Below are positions 24,232 through 38,701 of a DNA stretch of 64,000 bases, one piece after another. The DNA is from Sepiola atlantica. Taxonomy: Eukaryota > Mollusca > Cephalopoda > Sepiida > Sepiolidae. Position 1 is the first letter of the stretch; the number at the start of each line of letters is the position of its first letter. The position numbers and the translations under genes are program-made. The notes below the pieces were generated by a model. That model worked only from the letters and a program-made list of their open reading frames with translations, made no database searches and was not told the origin of the DNA. The stretch covers positions 8,277,491 to 8,341,490 of the forward strand of contig OY744520.1 of NCBI GenBank assembly GCA_963556195.1, in the 5' to 3' direction.

Positions 24232-27200
24232 TATAGATAGATATATAGATAGATACAGACAGACAGACAGACAGACAGCAAGTCATTATACAGGTCTTAT
24301 TAAAGACTACAGAGTTTTTGTGTTTCATAATTTTTTTTAAAGTACTTTTTTGATATGGCAAGCAAGTTTCCGAGTCTCCGGTAGTAATTCGTAGAGTATG
24401 GCTCCAAGAGTTCTTTTATTGGCCATCTCAAGTGCTTTCAATCTTCGCAATCGTTCAGGAGTCGATTTGTTTTTTTCATTACTTTTTTGTTGTTGTTTGT
24501 TTTTTATTATTTTCTCTGTAGTTTTGATGGGAGAAAAAAAAGGGGGTGGGGGCGATTGAGTCTGTTTGTTTATGTATTTGTGTATTATTACTTTTATTGA
24601 TTTCATTGATTTTATTGATTTCATTGATTTCATTAATTTTATTGATTTCATTAATTTTATTGATTTCATTAATTTCATTGATTTCATTAATTTTATTGAT
24701 TTCATTGATTTTTATTAATTTCATTGATTTCATTAATTTTATTGATTTCATTAATTTTATTGATTTCATTAATTTTATTGATTTCATTGATTTTTATTAA
24801 TTTCATTAATTTTATTGATTTCATTGATTTTTATTAATTTCATTAATTTTATTGATTTCATTAATTTTATTGATTTCATTAATTTTATTGATTTCATTAA
24901 TTTTATTGATTTCATTAATTTTATTGATTTCAGTAATTTTATTGATTTCAGTAATTTTATTGATTTCATTGATTTTTATTAATTTCATTAATTTTATTGA
25001 TTTCATTAATTTTATTGATTTCATTGATTTTTATTAATTTCATTGATTTCATTAATTTTATTGATTTCATTAATTTTATTAATTTTTATTAATTTCATTA
25101 ATTTTTATTAATTTCATTAATTTTTATTAATTTCATTAATTTTTATTAATTTCATTAATTTTTATTAATTTCATTGATTTTTATTAATTTCATTGATTTT
25201 TATTAATTTTATTGATTTTATTAATTTCATTAATTTTATTGATTTCATTAATTTTATTGATTTCATTAATTTTTATTAATTTCATTAATTTTTATTAATT
25301 TCATTAATTTTTATTAATTTCATTAATTTTTATTAATTTCATTGATTTTTATTAATTTCATTGATTTCATTAATTTTATTGATTTCATTAATTTTATTGA
25401 TTTCATTAATTTTATTAATTTCATTAATTTTTATTAATTTCATTGATTTTTATTAATTTCATTAATTTCATTGATTTCATTAATTTTATTGATTTCATTA
25501 ATTTTTATTAATTTCATTGATTTTTATTAATTTCATTGATTTTTATTAATTTCATTAATTTCATTGATTTCATTAATTTTATTGATTTCATTAATTTTTA
25601 TTAATTTCATTGATTTTTATTAATTTCATTAATTTTATTGATTTCATTAATTTTTATTAATTTCATTGATTTTTATTAATTTCATTAATTTCATTGATTT
25701 TATTGATTTTATTGATTTCATTAATTTCATTAATTTTTATTAATTTCATTAATTTTTATTAATTTCATTAATTTTTATTAATTTCATTAATTTTTATTAA
25801 TTTCATTAATTTTTATTAATTTCATTAATTTTTATTAATTTCATTAATTTCATTGATTTCATTGATTTTATTGATTTCATTAATTTCATTGATTTCATTA
25901 ATTTTATTGATTTCATTAATTTTATTGATTTCATTGATTTTTATTAATTTCATTAATTTCATTGATTTCATTGATTTCATTAATTTTATTAATTTCATTA
26001 ATTTTATTAATTTCATTAATATTTATTAATTTCATTGATTTTTATTAATTTCATTAATTTTATTGGTACTGTTTTAGATATTGACCCTAACTTTCGTGAC
26101 TGCCCGGCAGCAGCAAGCCGACAGCTAACGGAAGCGTCCGAGACCTGCCGAGTCGGCAGACGACAACAATGTAAGACGATGACTAAAGAAAAAGAAATGC
26201 ATATATTTTTATACAGAAAATGAAATAAATGAACAAACCCATAGCTGAAATGAATAAACTTTTTTTTTTATTAATAATTAACCATTTTATGTAAGAAAAC
26301 TAACTTTTTAAACTTTTTTTTTTTTTTTTAACTGAAATAAACTGTTTTTATGAACGCTAAAATAATAACTTTTTTAAAACCATTTGTTTTTGTTGTTTTT
26401 TTTGCAATTACGCATTGTTTTTTTTTTGTTTTTTTTCAATTATTTCAGCTGGAGGGGTAAGGGCTTGTTTTTCGTTTTTGGAGGAGGGCTTAGCGAAATA
26501 CAGGCAGAAGAGGAGGATGGGGTCGTCGCCGAGGATGTGGAAGGAGTCGGAGCAGCAGAAGATTGTTGGTCGCCGACGACTGGATAAAGTACGGCTATCT
26601 GCGATAATATGGCGGCGAAAGGGTCTTTTTTAAAAGTCTGTCGCCACATGAATTCCCGCAGGTCGCCATATCCTGGGACCACAGGTATATCATCTTTAGA
26701 ATTGTTGATATGGTGAGTTTTGACCGCGAAAAAAACGTCCCCGATCGCAGCGAAATCCAAGCCCGGCATTCTTGGGTGGGGCATCTCCAGGCATATTTTT
26801 CCGAAACAATCTTTCGCGGTACTAGCCGGCAAAGTCGGCCGCCGCCGCATCGCATACATCGCATATATTTTGCCATCAGAGCTTTCTGCTGGCAAAAGTT
26901 GATGCACTGCTCCGGAGAGGCAATCGAACTACACAACACTTCGAAATTCATTTTTAATTAGTGCCAAGCGTCTCTCTTTGAAATCAATATCGTCTGCCTG
27001 CCAGCCTCGTTTTCGATTTCGGCAGGTCTCGGACGCTTCCGTTAGCTGTCGGCTCGCTGCTGCCGGGCAGTCACGAAAGTTAGGGTCAATATCTAAAACA
27101 GTACCATTTTATTAATTTCATTAATTTTATTAATTTCATTAATTTTATTAATTTCATTGATTTCATTAATTTTATTAATTTTATTAATTTCATTGATTTC

Positions 27201-30200
27201 ATTAATTTTATTGATTTCATTAATTTTATTGATTTCATTAATTTTATTAATTTCATTAATTTTATTGATTTCATTAATTTTATTAATTTCATTAATTTTT
27301 ATTAATTTCATTGATTTCATTAATTTCATTGATTTCATTAATTTTATTAATTTCATTGATTTTTATTAATTTCATTAATTTGATTGATTTCATTGATTTT
27401 TATTAATTTCATTAATTTTTATTAATTTCATTGATTTCATTAATTTCATTGATTTCATTAATTTTATTGATTTCATTAATTTTATTGATTTCATTAATTT
27501 TATTAATTTCATTAATTTTATTGATTTCATTAATTTTATTAATTTCATTAATTTTTATTAATTTCATTGATTTCATTAATTTCATTGATTTCATTAATTT
27601 TATTAATTTCATTGATTTTTATTAATTTCATTAATTTGATTGATTTCATTGATTTTTATTAATTTCATTAATTTTTATAATTTCATTAATTTCATTGATT
27701 TCATTGATTTTTATTAATTTCATTAATTTCATTAATTTCACTGATTTCATTAATTTTATTGATTTCATTGATTTCATTGAATTCATTAATTTTATTGATT
27801 TCATTAATTTTATTGATTTCATTAATTTTATTAATTTTATTAATTTTATTAATTTCATTAATTTTTATTAATTTCATTGATTTTTATTAATTTCATTAAT
27901 TTCATTGATTTTTATTAATTTCATTAATTTTATTGATTTCATTAATTTTATTGATTTCATTGATTTCATTGATTTCATTGATTTCATTATTTTTATTGAT
28001 TTCATTAATTTTATTAATTTTATTAATTTTATTAATTTCATTAATTTTTATTAATTTCATTGATTTTTATTAATTTCATTAATTTGATTGATTTCATTGA
28101 TTTTTATTAATTTCATTAATTTTTATAATTTCATTAATTTCATTGATTTCATTGATTTTTATTAATTTCATTAATTTCACTGATTTCATTAATTTTATTG
28201 ATTTCATTGATTTCATTGAATTCATTAATTTTATTGATTTCATTAATTTTATTGATTTCATTAATTTTATTAATTTTATTAATTTTATTAATTTCATTAA
28301 TTTTTATTAATTTCATTAATTTTATTGATTTCATTAATTTTATTGATTTCATTGATTTTATTGATTTCATTGATTTCATTGATTTCATTGATTTCATTAT
28401 TTTTATTGATTTCATTAATTTTATTAATTTTATTAATTTTATTAATTTCATTAATTTTTATTAATTTCATTGATTTTCATTAATTTCATTAATTTCATTG
28501 ATTTTTATTGAATTTCATTAATTTTATTGAATTTCATTGATTTCATTGATTTCATTAATTTCATTGATTTCATTAATTTTATTGATTTCATTAATTTTAT
28601 TGATTTCATTAATTTTATTGATTTCATTAATTTTATTGATTTCATTAATTTTATTAATTTCATTAATTTGATTGATTTCATTAATTTTATTAATTTCATT
28701 AATTTTATTAATTTTATTAATTTCATTAATTTTTATTAATTTCATTAATTTTTATTAATTTCATTAATTTTTATTAATTTCATTAATTTTATTGATTTCA
28801 TTGATTTTTATTAATTTCATTGATTTCATTGATTTCATTAATTTTATTAATTTCATTAATTTTTATTAATTTCATTAATTTTATTGATTTCATTAATTTT
28901 TATTAATTTCATTGATTTCATTAATTTCATGGATTTCATGGATTTCATTAATTTCATTGATTTTATTAATTTCATTGATTTCATTAATTTTATTAATTTC
29001 ATTAATTTTTATTAATTTTTATTAATTTTTATTAATTTCATTAATTTCATTAATTTCATTAATTTTATTAATTTCATTGATTTCATTAATTTTTATTAAT
29101 TTCATTGATTTCATTAATTTCATTAATTTCATTGATTTCATTAATTTCATTAATTTCATTGATTTTATTAATTTCATTTAATTATGGAAGATGCTTAATA
29201 CATTAATTACAACAACAACCTTATGAAAAACCTGATGCGATCGCGAAGATTGAAAGCGCTTAAGATAGCCGATAAGAGAAATATATTTCTCAGATTACCT
29301 ACATTGTTGCTCGTGTTGTAACGGCCTTAGGTTGATCCGACTTCTTCTGTACTACATCCCGAATCATGGCGGCTTATGCACGGCGGTCCTGAGCAAGGTC
29401 GCACAAGATTGCTAACCAATCGTAATTCCACCATCAAAGGCCGACCACATGTGGACCTGAGAGTTAAGCCAGGTCCTCAGCTGTCCACCGATATGCTTGC
29501 GCCACCTAGTGGGCGACGAACTGCCTATCCAAACCATCGAAGACATCACAGTAACAAGACAGATGGTTTGGCAGAAAACAACAGTTGATACACAGTCAGC
29601 CTGCCAGGAACACAAAATACGGTGGAGGCAATAATTGTCAAAGACTTCCAACTTCTGTCAATTGACCATCCTCATTGGCCATGTCTCGCATCCATTAGAT
29701 GAAGATAACCAGACAACAGACTGGTAGAGACGTCACTTGGTTAACATGGAGATCTTCCAAGGCTCCAACAAGGACCATTGGAGGTGAACAAACAGAGATT
29801 TAGTGGACCGAACTCGACAATCGACCTCTGCCTAGATGGAACAACGGTGGACACAAGGTACACGAATGATTCCATATCATCTGAAATAGCCCCATTCAGA
29901 GACAGCAGTCTCCAGAATTCTGGAAATACCAAGAAGGAGAGAATCTTACTTTTCAACGTGTTGATGCACATACCTATGCAAAGTACAGGCTTCTGCAGTC
30001 TGTCCAGCACAAACTGCACCTCGGTTAACCCCAGCAATAAAATCTCATCAGCATAAGACAGGTCTAACACACTCATCTCTTCCTCTATTGCTACCCCCTG
30101 AGAATTTGAGAGCGTGATGAAGAATGTAGTCGATGGTTTAGGGGAGGGGCAGGCAACCTCCGGCCCGCAGGCCACATCCGGCCCGCGAAGGCTCAGCGTC

Positions 30201-33200
30201 CGGCCCGCCATCCTGCTATGCTTTATTATTGCAATCCGGCCCGCAGACCTCCCAGTAAAACTCATATCATTTTGTGACAGACATAAAAGTAGGTTTCAAT
30301 TAAGATTTACAGTGGGATGAAAATGTATAAATATCAGCGAGCGATGATGCATGTATATTTAATTTTTCTTTAACTATTAATTTCAAATCATTGGCCTGAG
30401 ATAAAAATAGAAAAATAGAAAGGCAAAGAGGAAACGAGAGACAAGGAAATGGCATGAAATAGAGAACCTATGTGAGGTGTGTCAAAACGAATGCTGGATC
30501 AACTTGCTACTTCCCCAGTCATTATTTTTTATGATTCCAAAATGGCTGTTCGTCGGCGCCTTTTCTAACATCACATACAGAAGTCTCTTCAGAAAAAATA
30601 TCAGATTCGTAGAGTGTTCAATGCAATTTTTCTTCCATTAATTCACGTAAAAAAAATATAGTAAGATTTTGTTTTTCACTCCGGCCCGCGATGTCGTTCT
30701 AAAAGTCTCATCTGGCCCTCACACTGAAAAGGTTGCCCGCCCCTGGTGTAGGGGATAGCGCACATTCTTGTTGAATGCTGGTTTTCACCTCAAGAGTCTG
30801 ACACATTGCCCTACTCTTATACACAAACTTTTGTCAACTTGTAATAAGTAGTACTGGATGAGATGAAGAAGCTTTGTAGGAACACCATCTGCCTGTATGA
30901 TGTACTAGTCAACAAAGGAGGCTGCTGCAAAATTGACGAAGCACAGGACAGTGGAATGCAGATGTGCCAGCCCTGTTCGAGAATGCGATAAAGATTGAAA
31001 ATTTAGTGAACACATCCTGGACAGAAACCATCCTAGATTGGATATGTACAGAGATTACAGACTTTCTTTAACCTTTTCAGAAGAACTTTAAATGCCTTTG
31101 CCAGAATATCAACGAGGCTGATACACATGTAATTCAAGCAGAGTTCCCGGTCTCCTTTTTTGTGGAAGGGTAAGAGGATTGCTTTGTTCCAATCATCAGA
31201 CTTTAGTTGCCCACACTGCATTGAAGACATGATGAACCCATGTGGCAAATATATCTGGCAGCAGCAGCAATCTCATTCTGGTGGGTTTTAAAATTTCATT
31301 TTTTTTTTTTAAATAGGATTTTGTTTTTAAATTTCATTTTTTTTTTTAAATAGGATTTTGTTTTTAAAATTTCATTTTTTTTTTAAATAGGATTTTGTTT
31401 TTAAATTTCATTTTTTTTTTAAATTTCATTTTTTTTTTAAATAGGATTTTGTTTTAAAATTTCATTTTTTTTTTTAAATAGGATTTTGTTTTTAAATTTC
31501 ATTTTTTTTTTAAATAGGATTTTGTTTTAAAATTTCATTTTTTTTTTAAATAGGATTTTGTTTTAAAATTTCATTTTTTTTTTAAATAGGATTTTGTTTT
31601 AAAATTTCATTTTTTTTTAAATAGGATTTTATTTTAAAATTTCATTTTTTTTTAAATAGGATTTTATTTTAAAATTTCATTTTTTTTTTTAAATAAGATT
31701 GTTTTAAAATTTCATCTTTTACGCTGTTGCATTTTTGAGTTCAATTAATATTCGATTAACAGTAAATAAAAAAATAATAATTCAATGTTTAATTAAAAGT
31801 GAGAAAAACATACACAACAAAGTTGTCTCATACCTGCATTAATATAGATTCCCATTACACCAATGATAAAATGAAGTATACTCACTCAGCAGATATCCTT
31901 AATTTCTCACTGAGATCTGCATTGATGTAGTCACTCAGTAAACCATGGGCAAACGTCAGGTATTCATCTGTTAAAGATTTTTAAAAATCAAAAATATATA
32001 TATTATGTTTTGAGGATTAATAATTTCGATTATTCAAACTACTGTTCTCATCTTGGATGTTATTCTCACAGCGTTTCGGTGAATGTAACCGGAAACCTTC
32101 TTCAGGTGCATCTTTTCAAATTCAGGAATCTTTATTGAATTTCAAACAGAACCCTTTATTTAATCCATGGGGGCAGCTTGCTCTCGTTGTTTCGTCTGTT
32201 TTAGAAATAAGTAATTCCTATCACTTAGTATCACCCAGAAGACTGTCACATAGAACTGAATATCATTTAGAACTTTATGAAGATGGTTGGCAGTTACATC
32301 AGCCAAAACGTTACGAGAATAACATCCAAGATGAGAACAGTAGTCCGAATAATCCAAAAAATATATGTTAACTATTTTAAAGAATTATTAGATTGATATA
32401 AGACTTGGGGTTCTGGTTCATAATAATGAATGTCATTTGTCAAAAAGCTAACTACATCAAACATCATTAATGTGAAACACTTGTTTCCTCGGAAAAATTG
32501 TCTACCCTAAAAAAAATCAGCCAAATGAATAGAAAGAATGATAATTTATATATATTCCGTCCTCTAGACATAATTCTGCAACGGACCATTCTCGAGCTAT
32601 CAAATTATGATACTATGGACTGCCAACAGCCAGGACTACCTGAAAATATTAGCTAGGAAGTAAACGACACTACAAAAGTAGATGACAATATGAAAGCGAC
32701 AGATCCATTGTGTTGTACAGACGAAGTGACGCCATGAACAATTAGCTGGGGGGAAGGGTCAGAATAGAGAATTCAAAAGTATTTATTTCCATTGAAGTAA
32801 GCTGTAACTAAGAAGACAAGATGTATCAGATTTCCATTAGAAAGTAGATATATTTGGATGGGACTGACTGTTGTGAGCAGACGAGTTTGAGGAGATCGAC
32901 GGGCAGGCCAGTGGTGAATGGTCTCAACAGCAGATGAGTCTGAGTGGATGACAGTGACGAATCACGATGGCAGATCGACGAGAGACATCAGTTAAGTCTT
33001 AGCGAATATCCCGAACTTGAAAGATGGGAATAGAGCTCAGAGGTAGTGACACTTAGCGATGGAGCCCTAACAACACACACACCTGTGTTCAACAAGGTGG
33101 TTTGCACACCATCTGTATCTGTGTCTGCATTGTTACTTTGAATGCAAACTAAACTGTGCTATGCGCTCGCTCGGCAACCGCCAATGCTAGAATCAACACG

Positions 33201-35998
33201 GTCAGAATAAGAAAATGAAGAAGAAAACCACGGCACATTACGTTTTGAAGGTCGGGGTTGACAATCCTTATCTTCAAAAAGATATCATATACCTCAACGG
33301 TTGGCAACCAGGATGGTGATGGGACTCTTCACATTTTTCTACGAAGAACGGCTTCAAAGACTAAATCTATTCTCACCTGAGCGGCAGAGGATACGAGGGG
33401 ACCGTATTCTGGCGTACACCATCAATAATAGGAATTTAAATCTACCTCTTGAGGAGTTTTTCACCCCAGCATAAAGTTGTGGTCTCTGTGGGCAGCTGCA
33501 GATGTAACTTTCATATCAATAGAAAAAAGACAGCATTCTCTGTCCGTGTTTCTGCCAAAGGAGGTTGTGACGATGCTTACAATATCCAGGTTCAAAGTGG
33601 CCTTGAACAAACATTCAAACGATATATAAATGAAAATATTTCGTCTTTTTCCATGATTTGTTCCACTTTGCTATTTTTTATACCAATAAATTTGCATTGA
33701 ATTGAATAAATAAAGCGAATTTCTTTTAAATTTTGGATAATTTAAAAATTACACCGGTTGTTATATATCCTGTTAATGAGATGGCCTGATTGCCCAGTGT
33801 CTATTTCTTGACGCTGTCAGGTTGAAGATATCTTGTTGCTGAACTCTGAAAAAATGATGGCCTCTCTTTGTTAGCTAAACCATAGCTTGACCTCAACAGA
33901 CAACCACTTTCTACGGTTGTCCTTGAACTGATCAAAGCTCCCCTCTCCCTATACAACATGGTGAATTCAATTGTTGTAAATAGATTTTGTCTATTTACAA
34001 TAAAAAAAATTTTTTAAACCCCAAAAAACAAAGAATAAATTCAAACAGTTTTTATAAATAAAATACTTTTTCTCCGTACATGCATTTCTGAAAATGTTAT
34101 CCACACAGACTTATTTTATTTTTAGTTAAAAACAGGTAAAAATAATCCTAAACGAAAATGACAAAAAGTGAACTTAAAAACAAGTTTAACAGATTTTGAA
34201 AATAACAATTTAATTACTTGGTATGATTTTTAAATTATACAGATGATAATATCTTTCCTAGGACAGTTATTCTACGAGTTAATAAAATTAATTCACCAAA
34301 TGGAAAACTTTTTTGTTCTCTTACAAAGATTAAAAGAAAGAGATATATGCTACTAAACATTTATGTCTAGAATCCTTATTCAAACTTTGATCAAAATCCA
34401 TTAAATGATTTTCATTCTAGAAAAATGTCTAAACTTTGGGGCTTAAATAAACTTCAGAAGAATGTTTGAATACTTGTAGGGACAGTTCATGACAGGAATT
34501 TGAAGATGACCATATTGTAATCAGCAGGGAAGCAATCCCTTGGTAACGTGTACCACAGGTGAGAAACCCTCACGAAGAAGCTCTGCTTGTGGAAATTCCC
34601 TGACACTAGGCACTCGGAGAAAGAAAAAAAAGTTTTTTTTTCATTGTGACAATAAGTTCTTGCTCTGAATGTCTTCTGAGGAGGAACCACATTTTGAAAC
34701 TAAGTCGAGCACCTTCCATGAAAATAACAATAGAGTAGAGAGAGATTAGCAATGTCTCTTTTCCAATGAAGGAGCTGTAAGGAACAGAAAAGATCGTCCA
34801 CCACTAGATTTCGGAGTCATTTTTCAACTCTGTCGCTAGGTAACAAGGAGTGCTCTGAGCGGCGCCTCCCCAGCTGTGGCAACAGTACTTCATCTTAGGA
34901 TGTATCTGATTCTTGTATCGGTAGAGGATAGCATCAGGAGTCAGATACTTTTAGTGGAAAAATCGAAAATAAAACAAAAAATACAACTACTAACTTTCAT
35001 CAAACACATTAAAATTTTATTTTCTACCGACTCGTACACTTTTAAAGTGTGAAAACTGACTAAGATTTATCATCTCTGAATTTTTTATCGTTAACTTGAC
35101 TTATCGAAACACAAAAATGGTGGTCGATTTTTGTGGAGTGGTCACTTTGCTTAGAATAACTTACGGCTGAAAAGATAGCAAAAAGGAAGGGAAAAAAATG
35201 ACTTACCCTACCATTAACCTTAATGGGGGGGGGGGACTATTCTGACTTCAAGTTAGTGGTAGGGTGAATAATTTTGTTTCTAGTGTCAAAAAAAGAGTTT
35301 TGAACAAAATTTAATTTTGAAATAAAAAAAATCAGACTTTTATAATTATTCTAGTTGTACCTGTGACCCATCGGGTCAACCACTATTTATTCCATTTTGA
35401 TTTCATTTGAAATTTATAAACTGTGCCATATCTTCTTGCATAACTCAATATATTATTATTCTGCTATCAAATTCATATATGTATTTATGGTGTGTACGAA
35501 CACACTATGTAAATTAGATGTCAAAGTAAAGCAATTAAGAATACTGAAAAAAAGAGATTCACTCTTTCTCTAAATGCTCACAGAGGCATTACAAATATTA
35601 GGTGTTTAATCAGCAATGAAAGAGGTGCAAGAAATACATTTTGTTTAGTTTTTACAAATTACAGTTAATTAGAAAAATTCAAATTTTTTTTTTTACATAA
35701 CTCAATCCCAGAACTAAGTAATATTTTAGCATGTATTTTGTGTCCTCAAAGTATATATGAAAAAACGCCTTTAGGAAACACACATTCAGTCACTCAGCTT
35801 TATGTAATAGATTGAATATTAGAAAAGTTTTTAAAAATGAAAATAGAATTCTTACTTCGACTTGCATCAGAACTAATTTTCTTTGACTTCACAAAATTCT
35901 TAGACTGGGCGATTCCTTCAGACACTTGGACATTGTTATTGAATAAAACATCTGCCAGTCTGTTCAGCTGTTGAATAAGAAAAGACAAAAATTGAAAG

Positions 35999-36032
<34 letters not shown>

Positions 36033-38648
36033 GAACACATACACTGGACAAGGCAGGTGAAGCTAGGGCAGTAGTGCTTGATATATCCAAAGCCTTTGAC
36101 AAGGTCTGGCATGAAAGGGTTTCTCTTAAAAATTCACTCATATGGTATTACTGGACAAATATTTAATATAATTAGATCCTTCCTAACAAAAAGAAAGATC
36201 CAGGTTGTCCACAGTGGCCGTTCATTCAAGCAACATGACATAAATGCTGGTGTGCCCCAGGGATCGATCCTTGGACCTCTACTATTCCTGATTTTCATTA
36301 ACGACCTCCCTGATGACATTGAGTCTGAGATGGGTATATTTGCTGACAACACCATGCTCCACTCTCATCATGTGGGCAAAACGGACACACACATATCCTA
36401 GGCAATGGCTGAATCCTTAGAAAGTGACCTCCAGTCTGTAGTGGAATGAAGTCATAAATGTGTCATATTTGAAACAAAAAACATTTAACGGTTAAGTAAT
36501 TTGTAATTATATTCTTAGTATCGCCATTACTAAGGATTGAACCTTCAACCTCTAGAAAACTGTCACTTAGGATTGATTATTACTGAGCACTTTTGTTCGT
36601 GGCACAACAGTGAAATTGATTGTATTTTAGATATTATTAGAAAGCGATAAAAACTACCAAGATCAAATGTTTGATGTTTTCACAAATTATAAGAGATATG
36701 TTACAAATTAGCAAAGGTACCCAGCTTTGCACGGCAGATATCTACGGCAATGAAACATCAGTCAACAAGTAAATTTTGAATCAACAATTTTTTCTTGTGA
36801 TTCAGTCATTAAAAAGGTGTTACTATCATTCAACATGAAAAACAATTTTGTCTGTTTTATGCAAAAAAAACAAAACAATTTTGTCTGTTTTATGCACAAA
36901 AAAAAACAATTTTGTCTGTTTTATGCAAAAAAACAATTTTGTCTGTTTTATGCAAAAAAAACAATTTTGTCTGTTTTATGCAAAAAAAACAATTTTGTCT
37001 GTTTTATGCAAAAAAAACAATTTTGTCTGTTTTATGCAAAAAAAAACAATTTTGTCTTGTTTTATGCAAAAAAAAAACAAAACAATTTTGTCTGTTTTAT
37101 GCACAAAAAAAAAAAAACAATTTTGTCTGTTTTATGCAAAAAAACAATTTTGTCTGTTTTATGCAAAAAACAATTTTGTCTGTTTTATGCAAAAAAAACA
37201 ATTTGTCTGTTTTATGCAAAAAAAAACAATTTTGTCTGTTTTATGCAAAAAAAAACAATTTTGTCTGTTTTATTCAAAAAAAACAATTTTGTCTGTTTTA
37301 TGCAAAAAAAAACAATTTTGTCTTGTTTTATGCAAAAAAAAAACAAAACAATTTTGTCTGTTTTATGCACAAAAAAAAAACAATTTTGTCTGTTTTATGC
37401 AAAAAAACAATTTTGTCTGTTTTATGCAAAAAAACAATTTTGTCTGTTTTATGCAAAAAAAACAATTTTGTCTGTTTTATGCAAAAAAAACAATTTTGTC
37501 TGTTTTATGCAAAAAAAAAACAATTTTGTCTGTTTTCAAAAAAAACAATTTTGTCTGTTTTATGCAAAAAAAAACAATTTTGTCTGTTTTATGCAAAAAA
37601 AAAACAATTTTGTCTTGTTTTATGCAAAAAAAAAACAAAACAATTTTGTCTGTTTTATGCACAAAAAAAAAAACAATTTTGTCTGTTTTATGCAAAAAAA
37701 CAATTTTGTCTTTTATGCAAAAAAACAATTTTGTCTGTTTTATGCAAAAAACAATTTTGTCTGTTTTATGCAAAAAAACAATTTTGTCTGTTTTATGCAA
37801 AAAAAACAATTTTGTCTGTTTTATGCAAAAAAAAACAATTTTGTCTGTTTTATGCAAAAAAAAACAATTTTGTCTGTTTTATTCAAACAAAAACAATTTT
37901 GTCTGTTTTATGCAAAAAATAAATGCAATTGTGTAACAATTTTCATATGGAGTAATCAACAAAACGGTTAGAATTCTGTGAATTTGTAGACAACTCTAAT
38001 CTATGGTCTCAAAGAATTTGGGTACCAACTATGTGCATGCCAAAGCTTGTTTCTGGTTAAGAGTTTCCATTTTCGTATGCTCTAACAGGTTTTTCTTTAA
38101 ATAATAATAGAGAAAAAGCAACTTTGAATCATTTAAAACCAAAAATATCGGCAAGAACCAGCTGATTCCAAATATGCCATTGGTTTGGAGAGCAACCGTT
38201 GACAACTGAGGCTTGGACAGACAGACATCTTTATATATATATTATATATATATTATATATATATCTTTATTTTATTTATTAACCATAATAATATGCATTA
38301 TGTCTCTGTTTCAATATATCTGTCTATATAATACTAAAACAATGGGAAAAGAAAAAAGACAAAAATGTATATATTTAACAATATATATATATCTATATAT
38401 ATATATATATATATACCACATTTCTGAAACAAAAGTCCAAACAAAACAGTGAATTACAGCGATCTGTAATTAACTTGTTTTTATTATTTATTTTATACAA
38501 TATTTTACAACAGAAATATTCGTGGACAAGCATTATAAAATGAAATTTTATACTAAAACTCTGATATTCTTGTTAGCATATTGAATGTTTTAGATGATGG
38601 ATGGAAATGTTAATGAAACGAGAAGTGGTGGGAAGAAAGGAATACAGG

Positions 38649-38701
<53 letters not shown>

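Noticed and set aside
24337..28745. Ile/Asn/Lys/Leu-rich frames on both strands
   Set aside because: They are produced by the AT-rich satellite; no start, codon bias or conserved motif.
36817..37971. 336-384 codon Phe/Lys/Cys-rich frames
   Set aside because: They arise from the ~30-bp minisatellite and appear in three frames at once.
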